Positions 1 through 5,599 of a DNA stretch of 7,280 nt are shown here, in pieces. The stretch is taken from assembly GCA_045579105.1 (NCBI GenBank), contig JAZNLM010000039.1:1-7280 (forward strand), read 5' to 3'. This DNA comes from Flemingiibacterium sp045579105 (GTDB lineage Bacteria > Bacillota > Clostridia > Oscillospirales > CAG-272). Position 1 is the first letter of the stretch. Each line of letters begins with the position of its first letter. The notes beneath the pieces were generated by a model. It was not told the origin of the DNA, ran no database searches, and was given only the letters and a program-made list of their open reading frames with translations. The translations under genes and the position numbers were made by a program.

Positions 1-441
1 GAGCTTTTGTGGCAGTTCAGATATATCGCGCTTATGTCAAAGGACAACCCTCTCGCAAACAAGCCCGTGCTTAAGTGCGCGGACCTCGCAGACTCTATAG
101 AAATACTCCACAGCGACAACGCAGTTCCCACGCTTCCAACTATCGAGGCCAAGCGTATGGAAAACATCGAAAACTCCAATAAACGCATTTACGTTTTCGA
201 GCGCGGAAGTCAGATGGAGCTGCTCGCGAACATACCAAACTCGTTTATGTGGGTGTCAACCATTCCACAGAAGATACTCGACCGCTATCAACTTGTACAG
301 AGATGCGTTTTCGATGCGGATTACAACTACAAGGATTTGATTGTTTATCCGAAATCCTACCGCTTGTCCGAGCTTGACCGTATGTACATAGAAGAGCTTC
401 ATTCTGTTATAAAAACACTTGAAGGTATGGATATAAAATAA
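1..441 (+). CDS. LysR-type transcriptional regulator, C-terminal part of the effector-binding domain (partial, 5' end outside window)
   Basis: The frame is open from base 1, so the gene begins left of the window and only the last 146 residues are seen; it ends at TAA 439-441. The fragment resembles the second half of a LysR-family effector-binding domain. It has a strand followed by the segment SKDNPLANK (residues 13-21), a DL helix start (28-29), the segment ILHSDNAVP (35-43), the core FMWVSTIP (82-89), and a C-terminal block YKDLIVYPKSYRLSELD (110-126) leading into a final helix. LysR regulators bind DNA through an N-terminal helix-turn-helix, which is not visible here, and usually control a divergently transcribed neighbour. 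That target and the inducer cannot be inferred from this piece. The gene is convergent with the symporter downstream, so that gene is not its typical divergent target. The TTG at position 7 has no ribosome binding site before it and lies inside the domain, so it is not taken as the start. Family assignment is fairly likely but rests on motif recognition only. Confidence 0.72.
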   Translation, partial: ELLWQFRYIALMSKDNPLANKPVLKCADLADSIEILHSDNAVPTLPTIEAKRMENIENSNKRIYVFERGSQMELLANIPNSFMWVSTIPQKILDRYQLVQRCVFDADYNYKDLIVYPKSYRLSELDRMYIEELHSVIKTLEGMDIK

Positions 442-446
442 AAAAC

Positions 447-472
447 AACCGTCGGACTTACCGACGGTTTTT
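447..472 (+). terminator. Intrinsic terminator of the LysR-type gene
   Basis: AACCGTCGG (447-455) pairs perfectly over 9 bp with CCGACGGTT (461-469) around a 5-nt ACTTA loop. A run of five T (468-472) follows, and the hairpin lies just after the stop codon. This is a standard rho-independent terminator for rightward transcription. Confidence 0.9.
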
Positions 473-478
473 CTATAC

Positions 479-519
479 AAAAAAAGAAGGACAGGAGCAC
501 TCGCTCTCTGTCCTTCTTT
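479..519 (-). terminator. Intrinsic terminator of the symporter gene
   Basis: AAAGAAGGACAG (483-494) is exactly complementary to CTGTCCTTCTTT (508-519), giving a 12-bp stem. It is extended inside by GAGC (495-498) pairing with GCTC (503-506) with one bulged base. Seven A on the + strand (479-485) give a U tract on the minus-strand transcript, so the hairpin fits termination of the leftward symporter mRNA. It may also stop rightward readthrough, but the T run on that side is poor. Confidence 0.88.
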
Positions 520-568
520 CTACACAAGCAATTGCTTTTGTAGACAAAAGCCATAATATATTATGCCT

Positions 569-2098
569 TTACTGATTATCTTTTTTTGCCTTAAGCTCCG
601 CCGCCTGCTGTGCCTGAATTTCAGGGAATGCAGAAAGTATCGGCTCAATGTCCATCTTCTTAAATTTTCTCTGCTTGTAATTTTTCGTAATCTTAATAAC
701 AAGACCTGCACAGCATACTACACCGATAAGGTTGGGAAGCATCATAAGACCGTTGAAAGTATCAGAAATGTCCCAAGCGAGCGACGAAGTAAGAAGTGCA
801 CCGAGTAAGATGGTTACAAGGTGGATAATTCTGTAAAGGGTTATTGTCTTGGTGCCGAAGAGGTATTCCCAAGCCTTGGAGCCGTAATGGTCCCAACCAA
901 GAACAGTAGTAAACGCGAAGAGGAGTATCGCGATAGCAATAAATCCTTCGCCTATTGCACCGAAGTGTGCACCGAATGCCCTTGCAACGAGTGTTGCATC
1001 GCTTACGCCTTCAGCAAGAGCTCCGGTATCAAGATTGATAAATCCGGAAGTGAGAACAACGAGTGCCGTCATAGTGCAGACAATAATAGTGTCAGCGAAC
1101 ACCTCAAAGATACCCCAAAGGCCTTGACGCACAGGCTCGATAACATTTGAACTCGAGTGTACCATAACGGACGAACCGAGACCTGCCTCGTTTGAGAATA
1201 CGCCGCGCTTGCAGCCCTGAGTTACGATGTCCTTAACAACGATACCGCCCACACCGCCGAGTGCTGCGGGAACGGTAAACGCATACTTAAAGATAGAAGC
1301 AAATGCATTACCGATCTGCGAATAGTTGATACAGATAAGCGCAATAGAACCAACAACAAAGAGAACCACCATAAAGGGAACTACCTTCTCCGCAAAGTTT
1401 GCAATTCTCTTAAGACCGCCGAGGAGTATAAGTGCCGCAATTACAACGAGCACAACACCAAGAACGAGGTGATAAAGCGTTACGCCCTCGTAAAGCTCAA
1501 CCGAGGTAAGCGATTTAATCTCAAACGCGGAAACCATATTAACCACGATCTTGTTGATCTGTCCCATCGCGCCGATACCGAAGGATGCGAGGATAGCGAA
1601 GATACCGAAAAGTATAGCAAGAGGCTTGCCGATGTACTTACCGAACTTCATCTTACCAAGTCCGTCCTCTAGGTAGTACATAGCGCCGCCGGACCATTCG
1701 CCGTCAGCGTTTTTTCTGCGGAAGTAGATGCCGAGTACATTTTCGGAATAGTTGGTCATCATTCCAAGGAATGCGGCAATCCACATCCAGAATACTGCAC
1801 CGGGTCCGCCGCCTACGATAGCCGCCGCAACACCCGCGATGTTACCTACACCAATAGTAGCAGCAAGAGCCGTACAAAGTGCCTGGAACTGTGAGATAGA
1901 CTTTCCCTTTACATGACCGGAAACGTCTTTCTTGAAAATTTTTCCGAGTGTTTCTTTCATCCAATGACCGAAGTGAGTTATCTGAAACACACCTGTTATC
2001 ACTGTCATGATTACACCTACGAGTATGAGCAGATACACGCCCTTACCCCAAACGAAGCTGTTGATTGAATTGTTGAAATTTGTAATCCATTCCATCAT
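569..2098 (-). CDS. Sodium:alanine/glycine symporter, AGCS family
   Basis: The product is an integral membrane carrier of 509 residues that imports alanine and/or glycine with sodium. Its sequence is hydrophobic throughout, with about ten or eleven membrane segments. The family signature ALAATIGVGNIAGVAAAI (77-94), followed by GGPGAVFWMW (97-106), matches the conserved AGCS block. A second conserved block is GVFSNEAGLGSS (299-310), and GWDHYG (401-406) matches the usual GW-YYG motif. The charged C-terminal tail (about 471-509) should be cytoplasmic. The start is the first of two adjacent ATG codons (2098 or 2095). An AAAGGAC sequence lies 14 nt upstream of the first, which is rather far, so either ATG is possible. 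An open frame continues upstream to 2260, but it runs through the terminator and the conserved riboswitch core and is rejected. The glycine riboswitch in the leader makes glycine a likely substrate or signal. The family is sure; the choice between alanine and glycine is inferred. Confidence 0.93.
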   Translation of the reverse strand: MMEWITNFNNSINSFVWGKGVYLLILVGVIMTVITGVFQITHFGHWMKETLGKIFKKDVSGHVKGKSISQFQALCTALAATIGVGNIAGVAAAIVGGGPGAVFWMWIAAFLGMMTNYSENVLGIYFRRKNADGEWSGGAMYYLEDGLGKMKFGKYIGKPLAILFGIFAILASFGIGAMGQINKIVVNMVSAFEIKSLTSVELYEGVTLYHLVLGVVLVVIAALILLGGLKRIANFAEKVVPFMVVLFVVGSIALICINYSQIGNAFASIFKYAFTVPAALGGVGGIVVKDIVTQGCKRGVFSNEAGLGSSVMVHSSSNVIEPVRQGLWGIFEVFADTIIVCTMTALVVLTSGFINLDTGALAEGVSDATLVARAFGAHFGAIGEGFIAIAILLFAFTTVLGWDHYGSKAWEYLFGTKTITLYRIIHLVTILLGALLTSSLAWDISDTFNGLMMLPNLIGVVCCAGLVIKITKNYKQRKFKKMDIEPILSAFPEIQAQQAAELKAKKDNQ

Positions 2099-2143
2099 TA
2101 GTTCTAAAACCGTCCTTTCATTTTTTGATTCTATAATGGAAAC

Positions 2144-2171
2144 AAAAAAGGAGCCAACAACCGTTGACTCC
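2144..2171 (-). terminator. Attenuator terminator of the glycine riboswitch, ahead of the symporter gene
   Basis: On the minus strand GGAGTCAAC (2171-2163) pairs with GTTGGCTCC (2158-2150) over 9 positions including one G-U pair. The loop is GGTT and a run of six U (2149-2144) follows. It lies between the riboswitch and the ribosome binding site, about 45 nt before the start codon. This is the expected place for a terminator-type expression platform. Confidence 0.88.
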
Positions 2172-2192
2172 AAAGAAAGCACAAATTGAGAA

Positions 2193-2242
2193 TAGCAGAA
2201 AACTCTGCTACCACAGAAGAAGAAAAAATTATTTTTCTCTGT
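2193..2242 (-). other. Candidate switching region of the riboswitch (two local hairpins)
   Basis: Two hairpins are seen between the aptamers and the terminator on the minus strand. In the first, ACAGAGAAAAA (2242-2232) can fold onto the stretch 2228-2213 that ends in TTCTGT. ACAGA pairs with TCTGT and GAAAAA with TTTTTC, with a 3-nt bulge. This uses the same bases that close helix P1 of aptamer II, so the two folds exclude each other. In the second, TAGCAGA (2210-2204) pairs with TCTGCTA (2199-2193) around a 4-nt loop. No clear antiterminator against the terminator stem was found by eye, so the switching direction is not shown by the sequence. Confidence 0.45.
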
Positions 2243-2390
2243 CCTTTTGCCTGAGAGCATTTAACACCTTCGGCACCCAAAAATGAGCTTCTCCAGAGTG
2301 TCGTCCGTATTCGGTTCTTTTACCTGAGAGCGTTACTCCTTCGGTAAGCGTCACAAAGTGTGCACTTTTTCCCAAATACTTCATCCGACA
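2237..2390 (-). promoter_or_regulatory. Tandem glycine riboswitch (gcvT element) with P0 helix and kink-turn
   Basis: The RNA binds glycine in two similar aptamers and controls the mRNA downstream. Aptamer I has the conserved core CCGAAGGAG followed by CTCTCAGGTAAAAGAAC. Its P1 is GTATTTGG (2379-2372) pairing with CCGAATAC (2314-2307). Aptamer II has GTGCCGAAGG and then CTCTCAGGCAAAAGGACAG, with P1 CTCTG (2298-2294) pairing with CAGAG (2241-2237). The leader TGTCG (2390-2386) pairs with the linker CGACA (2303-2299). The GATGA and GGA bases between this P0 helix and P1 fit the kink-turn known for full-length glycine riboswitches. The element sits at the start of the symporter leader. Glycine riboswitches activate gcv operons in several bacteria, but examples ahead of AGCS transporters can repress. 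Direction here is therefore open. Confidence 0.95.
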
Positions 2391-2404
2391 TATTTGCAAA
2401 GCCT

Positions 2405-2433
2405 ATTATACACCACTCGCTTCGATTTTGCAA
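2405..2433 (-). promoter_or_regulatory. Sigma-A type promoter of the riboswitch-symporter unit
   Basis: On the minus strand a -35 TTGCAA (2433-2428) is followed, after exactly 17 nt, by a perfect -10 TATAAT (2410-2405). Transcription should start near 2397, a few bases before the P0 helix of the riboswitch. This supports the assignment and gives a leader of about 300 nt. Confidence 0.85.
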
Positions 2434-2569
2434 TAGGTTTTTGCAAAATTCTGCAATTATTTTAAGAAAATTGTTGCTTTGAGGCGAATTTTGTTGCAAA
2501 ATGCATGTTTTTGATAAGATTATTGTAAAATACAATCCGCTTTTAGTCCACGCGCTGTGCGCGAAAAAG

Positions 2570-2601
2570 AAAAAATCCCCGCGGCACAGCCACAGGGATT
2601 T
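2570..2601 (-). terminator. Intrinsic terminator of the RNase Y gene
   Basis: On the minus strand AAATCCC (2601-2595) and TGTGGC (2594-2589) pair with GCCGCG (2585-2580) and GGGATTT (2579-2573) around a 3-nt loop, with two wobble pairs. Six U (2575-2570) follow, the first of them shared with the stem. The hairpin begins 4 nt after the stop codon. Confidence 0.9.
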
Positions 2602-2605
2602 ATAA

Positions 2606-4153
2606 TTATTTTGCGTAGTCGATAGCGCGGCTTTCGCGTATCATATGAACCTTTATCTGTCCGGGGTACTGAAGCTCGGCTTCGATCTTCTGTACGATAT
2701 CGCGTGCCATAAGAACCATCTGCTCGTCGTTGACGACCTCGGGCTTGACTGCGATACGTATCTCTCGACCTGCCTGAATTGCAAACGACTTGTCCACGCC
2801 GGGGAAGCTATAGGTAATTTCTTCAAGCTTCTGAAGGCGCTTGATGTAGTTTTCGAGATCCTCGCGTCTTGCACCGGGACGTGCCGCAGAAATTGCATCG
2901 GCAGCCTGAACGATGATTGCAGTGATGGTCTGCGGTTCAACGTCGTTATGGTGCGCTTCGATTGCGTGGATAACGTCTTTGTTTTCCTTGAATTTCTTAC
3001 AAATGTCGACACCAAGCTGTACATGCGAGCCTTCGATCTCCTGGGTAAGAGCCTTACCGATATCGTGGAGAAGACCGGCTCTCTTTGCAAGCGTGCTGTC
3101 AACGCCAAGCTCGTCTGCGATCATACCTGAAAGAAGCGCAACCTCGATAGAATGGTCGAGCACGTTCTGACCGTAGCTCGTACGGTAACGAAGACGTCCG
3201 AGCAGCTTGATAAGATCAAGGCTAAGTCCATGAATACCCGTGTCGTATGTAGCACGTTCACCCGCCTGCTTGATCATAGCGTCAACATCGCGGCGCGCTT
3301 TTTCAACCATTTCCTCAATGCGTGCAGGGTGGATACGTCCGTCTGCGATAAGCTTTTCAAGTGCGATACGCGCAACCTCACGGCGTACGGGATCAAAACT
3401 GGAAAGCGTGATTGCTTCGGGGGTGTCGTCGATGATAAGGTCAACTCCGGTCATCGCCTCGATTGTGTGGATGTTACGTCCCTCTCGGCCGATGATGCGT
3501 CCCTTCATTTCGTCGCTGGGCAGAGCAACAACGGAAACGGTGTTTTCCGTAACACTCTCGGAAGCGCAGCGCTGGATTGCCAAAGAAAGGATTTCTCTCG
3601 CCTTCTGATCTGCCTCCTCCTTAAACTGTGCTTCATATTCGATGAGCTTCTGCGCGGTTTCGTGCTTGACCTCATCGTCGATACGCGAAACGATCTGTGC
3701 CTTTGCTTCCTCTGCGGTGAGGCCTGCAACCTTTTCAAGTGTCTCAAACTCTTTTACCTTGATCTGTTCGATCTCCGCCTTGGTATCCTCAACCTCTTTG
3801 AGCTTCTTATTAAGGTTTTCTTCCTTTGTCTCAAGCGTTTCAATCTTGTGATCGATCTGCTCTTCCTTCTTCGCAACACGGCTTTCAAGTCTTGAAAGCT
3901 CTGCGCGGCGCTCCTTTATTTCGCGCTCTGCTTCGTTTCGCTGACGAAGTATATCCTCTTTTGCTTCGATAAGGGCTTCTTTTTTCTTGTTCTCAGCAGT
4001 ACGTTCACCGTCTTCAATGATCTTGCGTGCCTGTTCTTCGGCAGAGCCTATTTCAGCCTCGCCGACCTTTTTCCTGTAAATTATACCGAAAACCACCCCG
4101 AGCGGCAAACAAACCACGGCGGTGATGACAACGCTAATTATAATTCCGGTCAA
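2606..4153 (-). CDS. rny: Ribonuclease Y, membrane-anchored mRNA decay endonuclease
   Basis: RNase Y starts mRNA turnover and processes some operon transcripts in many Gram-positive bacteria, working at the membrane. The 515-residue product has the usual length and all parts in order: an N-terminal membrane segment (about 3-25); a long charged coiled coil (about 35-190); a KH domain with the GxxG loop in GRIIGREGRNIHTIE (218-232); and an HD domain with DHS (333-335), the metal-binding pair in LLHDIGKA (361-368), HH (401-402) and D419. The C-terminal region (about 450-515) is also typical. The start is a TTG codon at 4153, chosen because AAGGAGGTG lies 8 nt upstream and the membrane segment begins at once. 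Recognisable rny neighbours such as recA or ymdB are not seen. The gene has its own promoter and terminator, so it appears monocistronic. No catalytic residue looks missing. Confidence 0.97.
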   Translation of the reverse strand: MTGIIISVVITAVVCLPLGVVFGIIYRKKVGEAEIGSAEEQARKIIEDGERTAENKKKEALIEAKEDILRQRNEAEREIKERRAELSRLESRVAKKEEQIDHKIETLETKEENLNKKLKEVEDTKAEIEQIKVKEFETLEKVAGLTAEEAKAQIVSRIDDEVKHETAQKLIEYEAQFKEEADQKAREILSLAIQRCASESVTENTVSVVALPSDEMKGRIIGREGRNIHTIEAMTGVDLIIDDTPEAITLSSFDPVRREVARIALEKLIADGRIHPARIEEMVEKARRDVDAMIKQAGERATYDTGIHGLSLDLIKLLGRLRYRTSYGQNVLDHSIEVALLSGMIADELGVDSTLAKRAGLLHDIGKALTQEIEGSHVQLGVDICKKFKENKDVIHAIEAHHNDVEPQTITAIIVQAADAISAARPGARREDLENYIKRLQKLEEITYSFPGVDKSFAIQAGREIRIAVKPEVVNDEQMVLMARDIVQKIEAELQYPGQIKVHMIRESRAIDYAK

Positions 4154-4161
4154 TGATAGAA

Positions 4162-4170
4162 CACCTCCTT
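4162..4170 (-). promoter_or_regulatory. Strong ribosome binding site that fixes the TTG start of rny
   Basis: AAGGAGGTG on the minus strand is a near-perfect anti-16S match with an 8-nt spacer to the TTG at 4153. No in-frame ATG at a plausible distance competes with it. Confidence 0.9.
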
Positions 4171-4226
4171 GTTGTGTACTCTGTTAAGTTTTTAAATTCG
4201 TTTTAATAATGCAATTATTTTATAGT

Positions 4227-4262
4227 CGAACCTCATCTCCTCCATCACAGGACATAGGTTCG
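4227..4262 (-). other. Stable hairpin in the 5' leader of rny, function unknown
   Basis: The minus-strand leader folds CGAACCT (4262-4256) onto AGGTTCG (4233-4227). The stem continues with ATGTCCT (4255-4249) onto AGGAGAT (4241-4235), with one G-G mismatch and one bulged G. About 13 base pairs close a 7-nt loop. No U run follows, so it is not a terminator. It matches no riboswitch class that I recognise. It lies about 25 nt after the predicted transcription start and 57 nt before the ribosome binding site. Confidence 0.6.
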
Positions 4263-4292
4263 GCAGTATATATTTTAATTACATACACATAT

Positions 4293-4321
4293 ATTTTATA
4301 CAAATTTACGTCATATGTCAA
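4293..4321 (-). promoter_or_regulatory. Sigma-A type promoter of rny
   Basis: On the minus strand a consensus TTGACA (4321-4316) is followed after 17 nt by TAAAAT (4298-4293), a 5 of 6 match to the -10 box. Transcription should start near 4286, giving an rny leader of about 130 nt. The promoter lies after the thiI terminator, which makes rny a separate unit. Confidence 0.85.
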
Positions 4322-4352
4322 GAGGAATTACACAAATTTAATTAAATATATT

Positions 4353-4382
4353 AAAATTCCGCCCATATTGCGGGCGGAATTT
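4353..4382 (-). terminator. Intrinsic terminator of the cca-thiI operon
   Basis: On the minus strand AAATTCCGCCC (4382-4372) pairs perfectly over 11 bp with GGGCGGAATTT (4364-4354) around a 7-nt loop. The following TTTTAATATATT sequence is U-rich though not a pure run. The hairpin lies 35 nt after the thiI stop codon. Confidence 0.85.
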
Positions 4383-4417
4383 ACAGAATAGCAATATTTT
4401 TGTTGTGTACTTATCCA

Positions 4418-5596
4418 TTACTCCTCTATGCGGATAACGATAGTGTCGAGTGTGTTATACGCCTCGTCGCAAAGTGCCTTAAAGTCAAGCTTGTTCTCTT
4501 CCTCGAGCACCCTCTCCATTTCGGGACGGGTTTTCGGATGACGGGGGGTAAAGACGGTACAGCAGTCCTCATACGGCAGTATCGACGTTTCAAAGGTGTC
4601 GATTTTTCTCGCTATAGTGATAATTTCTTCTTTGTCAAGACCGATGCAGGGGCGATAAACGGGCATATTCACTGCGCTGTCCGTCACCTCGATGGCGCGC
4701 ATAGTCTGACTTGCAACCTGTGCAAGACTTTCGCCCGTGATAAGCGCGTGACAGTGGTTTCGTCTTGCAACGCGCTCGGCAAGCGTCATCATGTAACGGC
4801 GCAGAAGCAGAGTGAAATAGTCCTCGTCGCAGGCACGGCGAAGCTCTTCCTGAATGTGAGTGAGCGAGATTACGTGCACCTTAATCTGCGTCGTATATTC
4901 GCAAAGCAGTCTTGCAAGCTCGAGTACCTTTTCTTTCGCACGCTCGGACGTGTACGGGAAGCTCTCAAAGTGGAGTGCTTCAAGCGTTACGCCTCGCTTA
5001 GCAATCATATATCCCGCGACGGGGCTGTCGATACCGCCCGAAAGCAGCAAAAGTCCCTTTCCGCTTGAGCCGAGCGGCATACCGCCTGCGCCCTTTACAC
5101 CACCTGCATGTATATATGCGCCACGCTCGCGTATCTCAACGCGCACGGTAACGTCGGGGGTGTGTACGTCAACCTTAATACGAGGACACGCCTCAAGCAC
5201 CGCAGCGCCAACCTCGCGCATAAGCTCGGGCGACTTTAATGGGAATGTCTTGTCCGAGCGTCTTGCGTCCGCCTTGAATGTCTTTGCACCGATAAGAAAC
5301 TGCGGCAAATACTCTTTCGCCGCGGCTTTTATCGCCTCTATGTCCTTTTCGACCATTACTGCGCGGTCGATAGCCACAATGCCAAACACCTTTTTAGCAT
5401 ATTCGAGCGCAAGCTCAATGTCTGCGAACTCATCCTTCGGCTCGATATAAATGGTGCTTTGGGCGTAGCTTACATCAAACTCACCTGCGCGTTTTACGCG
5501 TGTACGAAGCTCCTTTAAAAGCAGATTTTCAAAGTATGATTTGTTGGCGCCCTTGAGTATGAGCTCGCCGTATTTACATAGTAAGACTTCTTTCAT
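4418..5596 (-). CDS. thiI: tRNA 4-thiouridine synthase ThiI, short form without rhodanese domain
   Basis: ThiI adenylates uridine 8 of tRNA and replaces its oxygen with sulfur; in some bacteria it also supplies sulfur for thiamine synthesis. The 392-residue product has an N-terminal ferredoxin-like and THUMP part (about 1-165) that binds tRNA. A PP-loop ATPase domain follows, with the signature SGGIDSPVAGY (186-196). The family segment GESLAQVASQT (288-298) and the pair C345-C346 in YEDCCTVF are also present. The E. coli protein is about 480 residues and carries a C-terminal rhodanese domain that takes sulfur from IscS. That domain is absent here, as in Bacillus ThiI, where a dedicated cysteine desulfurase is the donor. 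No desulfurase gene is in the window. The start ATG lies 3 nt after the cca stop codon, so the two genes form an operon and are probably translationally coupled. Starting residues MKEVLLCKYGELILKG agree with the family. Confidence 0.96.
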   Translation of the reverse strand: MKEVLLCKYGELILKGANKSYFENLLLKELRTRVKRAGEFDVSYAQSTIYIEPKDEFADIELALEYAKKVFGIVAIDRAVMVEKDIEAIKAAAKEYLPQFLIGAKTFKADARRSDKTFPLKSPELMREVGAAVLEACPRIKVDVHTPDVTVRVEIRERGAYIHAGGVKGAGGMPLGSSGKGLLLLSGGIDSPVAGYMIAKRGVTLEALHFESFPYTSERAKEKVLELARLLCEYTTQIKVHVISLTHIQEELRRACDEDYFTLLLRRYMMTLAERVARRNHCHALITGESLAQVASQTMRAIEVTDSAVNMPVYRPCIGLDKEEIITIARKIDTFETSILPYEDCCTVFTPRHPKTRPEMERVLEEENKLDFKALCDEAYNTLDTIVIRIEE

Positions 5597-5599
5597 TGT

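Noticed and set aside
2122..2158. Possible second promoter after the riboswitch terminator
   Set aside because: A TATAGA-like -10 can be placed, but the only -35 candidate (TTGTTG) is 19 nt away and lies inside the terminator stem. The match is poor.
2099..2260. In-frame extension of the symporter gene by 54 codons upstream
   Set aside because: It runs through the intrinsic terminator and the conserved core of the glycine riboswitch. Its residues do not resemble the family N-terminus, and the usual AGCS start fits the ATG at 2098 or 2095.
3152..3895. Long + strand open frame opposite rny
   Set aside because: It is antisense to the coiled-coil and KH parts of RNase Y. It lacks a recognisable domain and ribosome binding site, and is explained by the codon composition of the real gene.
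4192..4245. Possible 17-codon leader peptide in the rny 5' region (minus strand)
   Set aside because: The ATG lies in the loop of the leader hairpin and has no ribosome binding site at a usable distance. There is no codon pattern suggesting attenuation.
4400..5068. Long + strand open frame opposite thiI
   Set aside because: It overlaps a well-recognised gene in antisense, shows no family resemblance, and starts next to the terminator side of the operon without a promoter.
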